DNA of 64,000 bases from Motacilla alba alba. Its lineage: Eukaryota; Chordata; Aves; Passeriformes; Motacillidae. The notes beneath the pieces are model-generated. The model was not told the origin of the DNA. It was given only the letters and a program-made list of their open reading frames with translations, and searched no databases. Position numbers and translations under genes: made by a program. The DNA is taken from assembly GCF_015832195.1 (NCBI RefSeq), contig NC_052027.1, positions 2,480,001 through 2,544,000 of the forward strand. The letters run 5' to 3'. Of this stretch, positions 23,826-36,040 are shown one piece after another. Position 1 is the first letter of the stretch; the number at the start of each line of letters is the position of its first letter.

Positions 23826-26252
23826 CTTTATGAATCCAGGGCACTGCTCAAGTAAGACTGAATTAATTAATTTTACAGTGCTAATCAGTAAACATTTCTC
23901 AAATTATTGGCTTCGTTTCCCCTCAGTCCTGTTAGACATGTTCTAAAGTGAATTTCAATGTAATTTTTCATGAATGCAACCTTGCAATTGTTTTTCAGTA
24001 CAGAGGTGATGTAATTTCAGATTCATGGAGTTACACCACCTTTGTCTTGTGAATATTCCTTGGAGTCTTGTCAGAGACAGATATTGGAAACCTGAGAGCA
24101 AAAATCCATCATAATTCACTTGCATTTTTAAGAATTAAAATGTGCTATGAAGTAAATTGAGCTGCTGGACAGGCTGGGTAGTTAAACAGCACAGGCAGTG
24201 GAGAATGATCTGCTCTTACATAAAAGAGTTCTTGAAATCCCACAAAAATGGATTCTTGCACTCTGAATTCCCCAAAAACTTTGCTGCTGGAGCAGAGAAA
24301 CCAAGAAAACCCAATGAAACCAAACCACCCTGAATTCTTGATGACTTCTGGGCAAGTGACCACCACGAGGGAGGGAGGTGGCACAACCACTCCAGCAATG
24401 AAGCTCCAGAAAAAGGATCTTCCCTTTTGGATCCTTTTCCAGAATGCAGCCATCCAGAAAAAGAAAAAGAATTTGCTATGGAAGCAATGTTCACCATTTG
24501 TACCTTTTTGTGTAAATATTTTTATTATTATTATTTTTAAGTCCTTGTTTTGCTCTTACCCTGCAACTGCAGAGAGCACTAAGTGCCTTCTCCCTGTGTT
24601 TTAGCACTGTGAGTGATAGTGAAGAGTATTAATACAGAAAAAATAATGTCAATTATAGGAAATACACCCTCATGTGCAATAGCTGTTTCTTCTGTAGTTT
24701 TTGTAGAATTTATTTTACTTGGGACACACATATTGATGGAGACATGACACTGAAAAAAGAGATCAGCAGGTTTGACAGATAAATGTTCAAACAGATTTTC
24801 TGCTGAGTGTAAAAAGACACAATTCAAAGCAGAAAGTGTATTGGTCTTCTTTTTCACACCAGATCCATCAAAGAACCAGAATTGGCTACTTTATCCCTTG
24901 TTTGTATTCCACAAAGCTCCTTCCTCTGCCTGAGCTTCAGGCTTTGTCTCCATGTGGTTTGTTCAGGGCTCCACTTTAGAGTTATGGACAACCCCAATCA
25001 GAGGCCCTGCTTTGATAACAAGGGGATTAATTAGTTCCCAGCTCCACAAATAAACCAGAAAACAAACCCTCTGAACCGCTGCCTCTGTACCCCCCCAAAG
25101 ATGATTAAAGAGGGAAAGCAGCAGCTCAGGGATGTTGTTAGTCCTGTGCTAAAGTGCCCCATTGATCTCCGTCTCTGGAATAAACGCCAAGGTTTAGTGG
25201 GTGTTAATCCTTGCAAAATGTGCAGCTTATTAATGATCCCCCCAGCAAAGGTGACCTCTGGAGCCAGGAGTGATGCTCTGAGAGGAGCCTGAACAGTTCC
25301 TCTGCTCCCAGCTGCCACGGAAAAACAGGTTTCAAATCTGTGTCCTGGTTCTTGGGGTGGAAGTGCTCTGATCAATAGCTGGAGGTTTGTCTGTAATGGA
25401 ACTGGAATCTCTTTAACACCAGGACAGCCCCGACTGGAAGTGATTGGACAAGGAAATTTTAAAAGTGTAAGCAAAAAGAAGTATGAAGGCTTTTATTGGA
25501 GTTCTTTGTGCTACAGCTGGTGGTGTTATTGGATGTGGTTTGTGTTTTGAAGCACAATCACTGTTGAACAACCTTTGCTCTCCAGACAATCACTGTGACC
25601 TTAGTGAGACTTTCTAATGGCTTTGTGGCTAATCCTGCCATGATCTTCTCCTCATAAAATGTGGGGAGCTTGCTTATCTCTTTGTTTCTTCGGGTTTTTT
25701 TGTGTGAGATGTGTTTTTTTTGCTTTTATTTTTACACCTGCGTTCCTTTTGCTATTTTTTAAATTTATTTTTTAAAGGGAAAAAAAAAAAGCCATCTGAG
25801 AAAAACACCAGCTGTGCATTTCCAGATTTCCAGGGCTGTGTTCGTGCTTGTACCTTTCTGGATGTGAAATAGCTGATAACTGACTCACATTTTGCATTGA
25901 TTTTCCTCAAGGGAGAGAAAACTTGGAGCAGGGAGCCTGGGAATCACGGCGTCCTTTCATTACTGCCCCTCCCAGTTGTGCTGAGTGGACACTGGATCAA
26001 TGTCCACCATCTGTGCCCTGTGGAGGAGGAGGCCACAGAGGCATCACTGCCTGCAAGTCCAGGGCACCAGATGTCACCTAATGGGTGTCAGCTGCCAGGA
26101 GCCACTCAGCTGTGACAGGGAGGGCTCAGAAACCCAGGCTGGAACAGGAGAATGCACAAACCCTCTCTGTTTACAGAAACTGGTGCAGCTACAAACCAAG
26201 TGTGGCTTTCAAGGGTGGCTTTCTCTTGTCTGACACTTGGCAGGATCTCCAG
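23826..26252. other. Unique non-coding sequence
   Basis: No supported gene over about 2.4 kb. Frames of up to 147 residues (25031-25474, minus) show no domain. A+T-rich runs occur around 24520-24540 and 25690-25790. Confidence 0.5.
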
Positions 26253-26494
26253 GGGGGACAGGGCGAGAGGGAACAGCCTCAGGCTGGGCCAGGGTGGACA
26301 CCAGGAGGAATTTCTCCATGGAAAGTGTTCTCAGGAATTGGAACGGCTCAGGCAAGTTTGGAGTGCCCATCCCTGGAGGTGTCACCTGGAGGTGGCACTC
26401 AGTGCTCTGGGCTGGGGACAGGGTGGGGATGGGGCACAGCTGGGACTTGATGATCCTGGAGGGCTTTTCCAAGCTCAGAATCCTGGGATTCTGG
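26253..26494 (+). mobile_element. CR1 LINE fragment, older subfamily, sense
   Basis: ACAGGGCGAGAGGGAACAGC, AATTTCTCCATGGAAAGTGT, AGTGCCCATCCCTGGAGGTG and TGATGATCCTGGAGGGCTTT match the order of a CR1 3' region; the end AGAATCCTGGGATTCTGG is the diverged terminal repeat. Together with the CR1 at 26782 it supports a spurious 220-residue open frame. Confidence 0.8.
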
Positions 26495-26781
26495 ACCTGC
26501 ACTTGACCAGGTTTAATATTCCAGTTAATGATAAGGCATTAGGAATTACAATCTATAAATTCTGTGTCATAGGCACAGTTCTCACCAAGACGGATAAAAA
26601 GTGGATTAAAACCAGCAAATATGTTCAATTTTCTCTATGGTCTTTGCATCCTTTAAAGACTTGTGTCTCACTGCTCAGTACATTTCAGCCCTGCAATAAA
26701 ATCCTGGGTGTAAACTTTCAAAAAATCTGTCTTGATCTAAAAGAAGGAAAGAAAAAATATGGATATTTCATCAGGAACTGT
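26495..26781. other. Spacer between two CR1 copies
   Basis: Unique A+T-rich sequence with no recognised element. It carries the middle part of the spurious plus-strand frame that starts in the upstream CR1. Confidence 0.5.
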
Positions 26782-27031
26782 AGGGACGGGACAAAGAGAA
26801 TGGCTTCAAACTGAGAGAGAGTAGGTTTAGATGGGATATTGGGAAGGAACTGTTCCCCATGAGGGTGATGAGGCCCTGGAATGGAATTCCCAGAAAAGTT
26901 GGATCCTTGGCATGTCCAAGGCCAGGCTGGACAGGGCTTGGAGCAGCCTGGGACAGTGGGAGGTGTCCCTGCCATGGCAGGGGTGGCACTGGATGGGCTC
27001 TCATATCCCTTCCAACCCACACTTATCTGGG
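26782..27031 (+). mobile_element. CR1 LINE fragment, sense
   Basis: TAGGGACGGGACAAAGAGAA, GATGGGATATTGGGAAGGAA, GGCATGTCCAAGGCCAGGCT, TTGGAGCAGCCTGGGACAGT and CATGGCAGGGGTGGCACTGG in CR1 order, ending with a decayed terminus (CCCTTCCAACCCACACTTAT). It is 5'-truncated and lacks the stretch between GAATTCCCAGA and GGATCC seen in other copies. Confidence 0.92.
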
Positions 27032-28330
27032 ATTTTGTGATAAAGGTTTTAGAGAATTCTACAAAAACCTTTCGAGTGCTGTTGCTCCCTCCTGGTTCCT
27101 TCGTTTCCAGCCAGGTGTTGGTGTCAGTGGGCTCAGATCCACGGGAGAGGGAATTTCACCAGCTCTTTTTCCAGCCACTCTCCCCAGGGCTCACCAGGAT
27201 GATCTTGGAGCATCTCTGCCCTCATCACAATCTGGTCTAACTGAAGACATGAACAGTGCAGTGTCTGTGGTCCAGCAGTGGCTGTAATTTCAGCCCTTCT
27301 TGCAGGGAACCACTGTATAAAATCCACTTATTAAAAATGTATACCTGAGAAGAGTGAGTGGAATTTTATAGATCTGGTTTTACTGCGGAAAATGTAGTTA
27401 TTTGGGGCTCACAAAAGCTGTAAAGCTGCACCTAGGATTTTACAGCACCGAGTGAGCTTAGATGAATTAAAACATAACATCTTCCTGCATCCTTCTTTGG
27501 ATTATGTTTGAGGACATTTTTCATTCAGGTTATTATTACTTTTTTTTTTTTTTTAATTTCCAATGGCAAACAGAAAATATTCCTCTTTGCAGCTGTGGAT
27601 AGATTTAATGAGGAATATAATATGCAGACAGGGATCGTCTGTATGAAGTCACTTGCTGGATGCTTTGTACAGAAATATCCTCGTGTTTTGACACACTGAT
27701 TTCTTGTTCTCTGACAGGGCTATAATTTGCTCTAAGAATTGTTTCAGTCGTTTCCCAAATATTTTTCATGCTGCGTTGGGAAGAAATAATTGAATTTGGT
27801 AAAGTTATACCAACTTTCATTACGCTGAAAAAGAGCTCTCTTTATGTAATCCCATCAACTTCCTCCTCAAAGATCAGCTTAATTAAAACTCCACTCTCTT
27901 AAAACAGACCATTGCTTATGATTTTAATGAAGCTGAATGAAAACTAATGAAAATTAACTAATGCAGGTCAGTTTGTGCATCTCACAGGATGATTCTGTAG
28001 TGCTGTTGCCTTGCAGAACTGTAATAAGAGGGGCTGTACCCAAGGATCAGCCTGGCTTTGGCTTTTAATACCCAATATATTTCAGGGGGGCATAAAAGCC
28101 CACAAGGATAAACCTTGCAAAGGAGGCAGCTCAGTGAGAGGCAAAGCTCAGCTCAGGAAGGGTTTTATTTGCTCAGAATCTTCCCCAAATATTGGGGAAA
28201 CCTACAGGAGGTTTGCTCTGGGTGCTCCTTGTCCTGTTTGGAGATGTTTATGGGGCTGATATCGATAAATAACAAACCAAACAAGCTTTACTGGAGTCAG
28301 ATACTTTCATTTTTAATTTTTTTTTTCACA
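27032..28330. other. Unique non-coding sequence
   Basis: No gene recognised. A T-run lies at 27541-27554. The segment 27880-27970 is rich in TTAAT/TAATGA-type sites but too short to call. Confidence 0.5.
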
Positions 28331-28430
28331 CAATCACAGGACCATTAAGGCTGGAAAAGATCTCCAAGATCACCAGGTCCAACCTTTGCCCAAGCAGCAC
28401 CGTCCCCACTAAACCATGTCACCAAGAGTA
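28331..28430 (-). mobile_element. CR1 3' fragment, older subfamily, antisense
   Basis: CAATCACAGGACCATTAAGG then CTGGAAAAGATCTCCAAGAT, CACCAGGTCCAACCTTTGCC and CCCCACTAAACCATGTCACC. This is the version of the CR1 end with TTAAGGCTGGAAAAGA in place of TTTGGGTTGGAAGGGA. Confidence 0.9.
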
Positions 28431-28943
28431 TTTTTAGAATGTACTTTTGCACAGTTTTAGAACCCACTTTCAGAGGGAATATTTCAGAATGTGGTTTTCA
28501 TGTCCTCCTCAAAGTGAGAGTGTTTAGCCCATTCCATTTAGCTCCTACTCCAACAGTTCCCAGCAGTTTATCACCCCACCTCTCTTCCCATAACACTGTC
28601 ATCATATAAATCTTTCTAGGGAGAGCCCTCTCCACTATCCAAATCTTTGTGCATCTTTCACCCATGCAAGGGATTTTACCAGACTGTTAAAAATAAATTA
28701 TGCAGGCTTTGTGCCACACAATCAAATCTCTGCTTGTTAAGCATTTAGTGCCAGTGATCAAACCCCCTAAATGTCAGCGAGGTCAGAGCTTGGTTGTGTT
28801 TCCTGCATAAAAAAAAAGCTTGGCTGATGTGCATTTTCCTGTTCAGAAATGTACTGGATAAAACAATTATGGGAAACATTCCCTTGGACGTTGTGGGGCT
28901 TCTTCCATAAATTTGCATTTTCATCTCTCAGGCAAAATGTGTG
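28431..28943. other. Unique non-coding sequence
   Basis: About 510 bases with no recognised gene or repeat. Confidence 0.5.
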
Positions 28944-28999
28944 AGGAGGGGTTGGACTTAATGATCTTGGTCTTTTCAGACCTTAATGGTTCTATTAAA
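28944..28999 (+). mobile_element. CR1 3' tip, older subfamily, sense
   Basis: GGAGGGGTTGGACTTAATGA then TCTTGGTCTTTTCAGACCTT and AATGGTTCTATTAAATG, the sense-strand terminus of the older CR1 type. Only about 55 bases remain, so family assignment is moderately secure. Confidence 0.75.
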
Positions 29000-29259
29000 T
29001 GAGGGATGTTTTATGGGATATTTTTTATTCCTGAGACCAAGTCTAGACCTTTCCCTCTGCTTCCAGCATTGAGCACTGGAATCCGAAGGAATCCATGTCC
29101 TCCAGTAATCTGCCTTCAGCCTATGCCACTGCTATTCTGAAAAGCTGGTCCCCACATTTCTGCCTGATTTAACAAAATTTTACATTTTGGGGAAGTCAGC
29201 CCTCCACCTGGTCCATTAAAAAAATAATTGCAACTTCAACCTGAAATGTTGAAGAGCCC

Positions 29260-29368
29260 CTTGCTGGGGTTTGGAGCCCCCTGGGACAGTGGAAGATGTC
29301 CCTGCCCACGTGGAAGGTTGGAACTGGGGGGGATCTTTAAGGTCCCTTCCAACCCAAACCATTCCATC
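29260..29368 (+). mobile_element. CR1 3' fragment, sense
   Basis: TTGCTGGGGTTTGGAGCCCC, CTGGGACAGTGGAAGATGTC, then GGTCCCTTCCAACCCAAACC ATTCCATCA. A short, slightly rearranged 3' end. Confidence 0.9.
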
Positions 29369-29825
29369 AGTGTGAAATGGCACAAGGAGTTATTACCCAC
29401 ACTTAAATCCCAAAAACATTGATTTCACTTCTATCAGTGCATTAATCTCCCAGCTCCTCAGCCTACTTCTACAAGAGAAGACAGGAATGATTTACCAGAC
29501 CCTCTTCCACGCAGAGATCTCCCTGTTATCTCCTGAACACCAGTTATTTCAACTTGCTCATGAAAATCGTTCCACCAATTTTTCTCCTCTTGGTGCATAA
29601 AGTGTAGTGAAAAAACAAACATCTCAAATTAACTCCACAGTAGCTCATTTTAATTTTGTCTTGTGCTATGAGGGAGCTGATAACCTAAATCAGCCTGATT
29701 GTTATTTCAGCTGGTAAACAGAATATTTTATCCTCTGTGTATCTCTGGTAATAGCTGGTGCTCAATCCTCAGGATCTGTGTATACATCTAATTATTAATT
29801 TATTAATATCACCCTCATTGAAACT
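29369..29825. other. Unique non-coding sequence
   Basis: About 460 bases, A+T-rich, nothing recognised. Confidence 0.5.
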
Positions 29826-29946
29826 ACAGGAATGGTTTGGGCTGGAAAAGACCTTGAAGTCCATCTTGTTCCACCCCTTCCTCTATCCCAGGGTGCTCCA
29901 AGCCATGTCCAGCCTGGCCTTGGACACTTCCAGGGATGGGGGCACC
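29826..29946 (-). mobile_element. CR1 3' fragment, antisense, with internal deletion
   Basis: ACAGGAATGGTTTGGGCTGG, AAAAGACCTTGAAGTCCATC, AGCCTGGCCTTGGACACTTC and CAGGGATGGG. The usual CATGGGCAGGGACACC segment is replaced by a short CTTCCTCTATCCCAGGG join, so the copy has lost internal sequence. Confidence 0.9.
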
Positions 29947-31690
29947 AAGTGGAGGTAGAACAAAGGAGTCACTTTACATACCCTGTGTCAAAATCCCTCA
30001 TTAAGAACACCCCAGAGGACTGTAATCAGCTCAGGGGAAATGAGCACTCAGGCTATCACGGGGTACAACCCCTTACTTAATCCCTTTATTTGCACTTTGT
30101 GATGTCTTAGAGTGAAATTAAGTAATGTAAGAGTAGAATTATCTCAGGAGAGAGAGATTTTATTGTGATCTTCCAGCAGCAAAACACTCTTTAAACACAG
30201 AGCCCAATAGGGGGTTTGGGGTGTAGTGTGGGAAGGGCAAAGAAGAGACAGCAGTTGAAGGAGAACCAAAGAATTCCAAATGTTTTGGTAAGAAAAGCCC
30301 TTGGAGGTCACAGATCCCAGCAGTGACTCCCTCATCTGGCTTCCCATGTTCTGCTCTGCTCCAGCACTCCTGGAAGTCACTGGAGAAGGATTTTCTGGAT
30401 TCCCTTGCAGACACTCATGTGCGTTATTAGCCCCAGTAATGGATTATCTCCTTTATCTCCACTACTAAATGTCTGTAATTTGGACCTGTGGTTGAAACCT
30501 TGTTTGGAAAAAGGTCGATGTTCTGGAGGTCATAACTGTCACCACAAGGTGTGGCTGTCCTGCTGCGGAGCCTTCAGCTGATATTGATCACTGCATTCTC
30601 TATTTTCTTGGTAAATACAAGAGATTTTCCCCAGATTTTGACCAAAGCCTTTGATCGAAATCTTTGACCAAATATTTTGACCTCATCCTTTCATTCACTG
30701 GATGGAGAACATCTCTTGGCTGCTCAAACTTCCTCTTGCACTTGTAGAAAATAAGAATTAAGTATTTAAAGTGGAATTAAATCCATTGCTCTCAGTGCTG
30801 CTGAGGAGGGGGGAGATGGTGTTTCTGCTGTTTTGTGTAGGGGAGAATAAAGACAAAGTTAAAACCCCAGTTTGACTGACAGCAGGGGTGGGCTGGAGAG
30901 CAATTAGGACTAGTGATACTGGTGTGGAAGATTTTGGATTATCCAGTCCAGCCTGCAACATGAAGGGACAGGAGGGAGGAAATGTGTGGCTGTGCCATTG
31001 CTGTGTTCTTGGAATTAAATTCATCCTCCACCACTGCTTTCTGAGGAATAAATCTGCTTAAACACCAGACCTGTGCCCAGGTCAGCCATCAGCACCAGGC
31101 AGGACTAAATCCCAGGAAATATCCCACAAAGGAGGGGAGATGGAGCCTTTTGTGAGGGCTGTGTGTGGCAGCCCTGCAGCTGCAGCTGCACAGGGAGGCT
31201 GTCCCCACATGCAGCCACATTGTCCCTCAAGTGCTTGCCATGAATAGGTTTCATCACTCCCAATCCCACAGGAGAATAAAACCCAAATGTGTCTGCTGAA
31301 AAGCTGTGTGTCACATCCAGCTGGTCTGGCTGGAGCTCCGAGCAGCTGAGGGATGGCTGCCAGGGCACTCACAGGGATGGCTTTTCCCTTTTCCTGGGCT
31401 GCACACCTCCAGTTCTCACGGGGATCATCCCCAGGGTGGATCACCCCTCAGTGGAGCAGCTTCCTCTAGGGGCAGCTGTGGGCTCTGAGCTGTAATCCAG
31501 ATGTGGGGCCAAATTCACGAGCAGCAGTGCTGGCTCTGTCCTGCCAGGGGTGTTGGGTGGTGCTGTCAGCCCTGGAAAACCCCTTGGCCATCAGGGATCA
31601 TCCCTTGGGATCATCCCCCAGCTCTGCCCCTTGATGATTTCTTATGACCATTATTAGCAAGACTGCCACAGGATCCCCCTGTAGTTATGA
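29947..31690. other. Unique non-coding sequence
   Basis: No gene recognised over about 1.7 kb. The 120-residue minus frame at 31082-31444 overlaps plus-strand frames and shows no domain. Confidence 0.5.
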
Positions 31691-32040
31691 TGTTTTATGA
31701 AAATTCTTTTGTTAGGATTTTCTTTTTTTGAGGAGCTGAGAAAGTTTTAAAAATAAATGTAAACAAATTATTATCTGTTGCTGTGGAATGCAACAGGTGT
31801 TTTTTAATTAATCTAATTAATCAAGGAAGCAGTTAAATCAGACTCTCAAGGAGTCACAAACTTTTGTTATATATTCTTTTCTATTTCTTGTTTTGCTTTC
31901 CAATACTTTTTTTTTCCTATTCTTTTAGTATAGTTTTAGTGTGGTATTTTTAATATAATATATATCATAATATATTAAACCAGCCTTCTAAAACATGGAG
32001 TCAAGATTTCTCCCTTATCCTAACTACCCTGAAGACCACA
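31691..32040 (+). mobile_element. LTR-like element of a second songbird retroviral family
   Basis: Begins TGTTTTATGAAAATTCTTTT, continues through GAGGAGCTGAGAAAGTTTTA, AAATAAATGTAAACAAATTA, TGTTGCTGTGGAATGCAACA and a TTTTAATATAATATATATCA stretch, and ends with AACATGGAGTCAAGATTTCT then GAAGACCACA. I recall this order from passerine LTRs, from memory. The middle, where a TGGTT-type block is expected, is shortened. No target-site duplication is clear, so the borders are approximate. Confidence 0.68.
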
Positions 32041-34358
32041 TCCCCCAGCACCCAGGGCTTGATCTCACTTTTGTCACTGACAAATCTGATGAATTCAGAG
32101 GTTTCAAGGTCAAAATACTGAATAAAAATCCAAACTCTGAGCCTCATACAGTGCCCAGGATTTCCCAGTCTCGGAGCAGTGCCTTTCGGGATCATTGATG
32201 AAGCTGTGGCCTTAGGGAGGTCAAGACTACTTGTGAAGTGTTGATTAGAAAGTTGATTAGTTGGCTGATTAGATGTGAGGTTTAGATGTGGATTATAGTC
32301 AAGGATCAGCAGCAGTTAAGAGAAATTTATAGCACGTCCTAAGCACCTCAGTCATGGCAGCTAATGATATTTTAGCCATAAAACCTTCCTTTCAGGTGAT
32401 AGTCCTCACCATTAGAACAAAAGTAGAATCAAAGGATTTAAGACTCTTTCTTCTTGGTTTACAATCTTCAATTCTTTTTTTCCCCTCTGGAAGCCTTAAA
32501 AAGAACTGCGAGAAATATAAATTTTAGGAAAGGAAATCAAGCTCCAGTTTGAATCCCAATGAAATTACTGAGAGCAATCCACAGACTTTATCCACGAGTA
32601 CATCAAAACACCTTGAAAGTGTTATTCATCTTTGCAATACACTCATGAAGTAGAAATCTTCCAATTTTACAGGGAAAACCTGGCCCTTCCAGGGGAAAGA
32701 CTCGGGATCTGGAGTTGGTTTGTTTTTTCCCAAAAGAACCAGGGCAAATGAAGCACCAGCATTCATGGAATGTTCTCCCATGGTGGTTTGGCAGAGCCAC
32801 AATCACAGCGTGCTGTTCACGTGGCTGCTCTGAGCCCACTGATTATTTCTGCCTCTAAAGACCAGGAGATGTTTAAAATATCCCAAAATATTGACCAGAA
32901 CGCAGAGTGAAAGTTAAAGTCCTTACCAGTAAGCAAAATCCTATTGTTTGCTTTAGGTAAATCCAGTTTTTACTCTAGCAAAGCATCACTTCCCTCTCAA
33001 TAATGTCAAATCAGGTATCAGCACATCAAAATGTCTGCTGCCTTGGGGAGCAACCATTCGTTAGTGCAAATGGTGCACAGGGCTGGTTTGGAGGGCCCTG
33101 GTAGGCAAAAACCCATTGCAGTTATTCTATTGCAAATCTAAATTTCCCTTTTCAGTGTTGCAGGATCATATTAACTTTGTCACAGAGATCTGTGGGCTGC
33201 GAGGGCTGAATTCTTCTGTATCTGACATTATAAATGCCTCCTATACCTGTTTCTTTTTCACTATTATTTTGTTCCTGCTATAGGTCTTTTTCTACCTGCA
33301 TAATTCATGGCTCTAAATAGAATTACATGAACATTTTTGCAGTAGCACTTAATCCCCTCTATACCTTAAAGGAGATTTTTGATCTTGAGAAGGATTTGTT
33401 TCTTGAGACAACTACAGCAGTATTTAATTATTTCTGTTTAAAATCAAGCAAACTTCATAGACAACATTCTTTAGTGTTAACCTCAGTGGATTTGCTTTTA
33501 ATAGCATGAAAGAAGTGTGGCTAATGATAAGACACTTAAATTCTTCTATTTTAATCCTTTTCTGACCTTCTTGTCTTCTGTAATCTTTGGTAACTGCACC
33601 CAAAAGAAAAAGTTTCCTCCATTTCTTGTTCTGTAATGCAGTGAAATCTGCAAATTCCAGTGATTTTGATCCACAATCCCCCAGGCACTCCTGTTTCCAA
33701 TTCTGTTCATGTTGGAAATACTGGAATGTTTGAAGATCCAGCCTGGTTTGTGCTGGGTTACAGGCAAGGCTTTGTGTAGGCCACAGTTCACCCATCACTT
33801 CCCATGTGCAGCTGAGGTTTAAAAATACCCAAATTCAGGCATTCAGGCAGGAATGGGGCCTGAGAGAAGCTGATTCCTGCCCTGACACCTGAACACCCAC
33901 CTGGGAGAATGAGGAGTTCATCGAGTGCTCAGTGAAATCCCAGCTCTGGTGACACTGTAGGCCAAATTCCTTTGCTATGCATATTTAACTTGAAATTGTC
34001 TCTTTGTGGTGGGAAAAAAACCCTCCTCACTTATTAATGGTCGTGGGATTGTAATGACATGAAATGTTTTCAAAATCTTGCCTCCTGCCTTTTAAAATAA
34101 GCAATAAATGCCAGTGCAGTGATCCCAGGCACCACGACTTGTTTAAGTACATGTGGGAACAAAGCCAGTATAAAGTGATTTAGGATTGATTCACTATAAA
34201 ACTTTATTTGTAAAAAAAAAAAAAAGATAAATTCATTTTTATGTCACTCGCAGTCATTAGAACATAAACAGGCATAACACACTCCAAAAATCCAATTCTT
34301 GAGGACCTCAAAAGCAGCTTCCTTCTCTGTGTTTGCTCATTTTTATTCAGAAAACCTG

Positions 34359-34481
34359 CCAAAAAAAGTATTCAGAGACACCAAAAAAAGTATTCAAAGA
34401 CACCGAAAAAAGGTATTCATTCAAAGACACCGAAAAAAGTATTCAAAGACACCAAAAAAGGTATTCAAAGACATCCAAAAA
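34359..34481. repeat. 22-bp tandem repeat, about five units
   Basis: Units of AAAAAAGTATTCAAAGACAC type follow one another with small length changes (one extra ATTC step near 34416). Differences between units are few. The frame through it encodes a lysine-rich repeat, which I regard as non-genic. Confidence 0.9.
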
Positions 34482-35228
34482 ATCATTTTATTTCAAACAA
34501 AGGCAGAAAACAAACCCGAGCTGCTGTTTCCACCTCTCGTTTGTTTTGCTTCGGCTCTTTAAACACACCCTTTCCCAAGGGGGAAGAAAAATCCATATTG
34601 TCCAATTGTCTTTCCATTAAAATCTGCAACAAACTCCTGCAGCTTTACAGAGCAGGGAGATCAAGGTGGGAGTATTTGTGCAGGTATTGATCCCTCCTGC
34701 AGGATGTGGTGCCTCCTCCCGGCGTTGAGAATCCCCCATCCCTTTCCCACCCCACCATTCCTGCTCCCCGAGCGGGAGGAGATTGCTGCTTTTTGTCTGT
34801 GTAATTGCCTTGGAGATTTAGGTCTAGATTTTAATCTCAGAAGGGCAATATATCTGGGAGAATCTCAGGAGAAGGAGGGAAGAAAGTGTGGCTAATGGAT
34901 ATGCAGGGGGCATCGCAGTGTGGAGCAAACAAGGCGTGACATGGACCTGAGATTAGGATCTGGCAGTCGTGGAATTTAGATGGAGAACCCCATAAAGAGC
35001 CCTTCATTCCACTGCCAGTGGTCAGAATCTGTCACAAAATAATCTCAATAAGGCTGTAAATATATTTATTTGAGAATATTTAAGCATTTTTGCATACGAG
35101 TCCAGCTTTTGCCTTTATTCCTTCCCTCCAAAGTGTGAAATTATTTCCCTTTCCTGAAACAGCAACATTTTAATCACAGAGCCCCTGTCTGCAGCTATAA
35201 TTGCTTTATTATTTTTTTTAATTTTAAC

Positions 35229-35249
35229 TTTTTTTTTTTTTTTTTTTTT
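35229..35249. repeat. T homopolymer next to CR1
   Basis: A run of about 21 T, 30 bases before a CR1 3' fragment. Prone to length error in assembly. Confidence 0.9.
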
Positions 35250-35280
35250 ACAATTTCTTTAGATTGAGCCATGGTCTGGT

Positions 35281-35368
35281 GGTGTAGTGGAAGGTGTCTC
35301 TGCCCATGGCAGGGAGTCGGAATAAAATGGGCTTTAAGTTCCTTCCAACCCTTCATGTGAGTCTATGA
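35281..35368 (+). mobile_element. CR1 3' fragment, sense
   Basis: GTGTAGTGGAAGGTGTCTCT, GCCCATGGCAGGGAGTCGGA, then GGCTTTAAGTTCCTTCCAAC CCTTCATGTG AGTCTATGAAA. A short diverged 3' end. Confidence 0.85.
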
Positions 35369-36040
35369 AATAACAAAGGCAGAAAAAAGTCTTTATAATG
35401 ATAATTGTGACTCCTCAGAAACAGGATATCCACCCTCCCCACACACCGTTTAGAAATTTTTTAAAACTTTGAAGTCACCAGAAGGATTTGTGAGCCTCCA
35501 TTTGAATTTTCACTTTCATGCCAGAATTTTCTTTTCTTTTTTTGCTCTTACAGTCATTCCTCGGAAACAAGAAAACTCCACTGCTTGTCTTGGCATGATT
35601 ATTACGATCTATTCTCTAAATACCTTGTCTTTTCCATTGATTATCAATTCAATCCATGGGTAATTCACTCCTAATGCCCTGCCTGGGCTGAGGTGAAATC
35701 CCCTGGGGACTATCAAGGTTGTGGTTCTCCACTGCAATGGAGCATAATTTATATTTTTCCCCCTCTAAACCTGTGTTGCCTGTAGGGAGTTGTTATTTCA
35801 GCTGGAATTTCAGTCCTGGCTTTGGAATTAGTAATGGATGACACGTCCTCATGTTTTGGTGTCTTCTGTATTGCACTGGCTTGAAATAATGTATCCATAT
35901 CTTTAATATCATTATCATTAATATGGTTAAAGCAGAGAATGCAGCTGGAGTTGAGGACCTTTTTGGCAACTTTCAGTGCTCCCTAAAAGGCCACCAAATA
36001 TTCCACCTTGAGGGATCCACCAACAACATCACCAATATCC
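35369..36040. other. Unique non-coding sequence
   Basis: About 670 bases, A+T-rich, nothing recognised. Confidence 0.5.

Larger units (their letters stand above)
32041..35280. other. Unique non-coding sequence with a 22-bp repeat
   Basis: No gene seen over about 3.2 kb, apart from the tandem repeat at 34359-34481 and an A-run at 34212-34225 and T-run at 35229-35249. The 124-residue minus frame at 33424-33798 has no recognisable domain. Confidence 0.5.

Noticed and set aside
26152..26814. Longest real open frame (220 residues, plus)
   Set aside because: It starts upstream of one CR1 fragment, passes through it and ends in another. It contains no reverse transcriptase motif or other domain.
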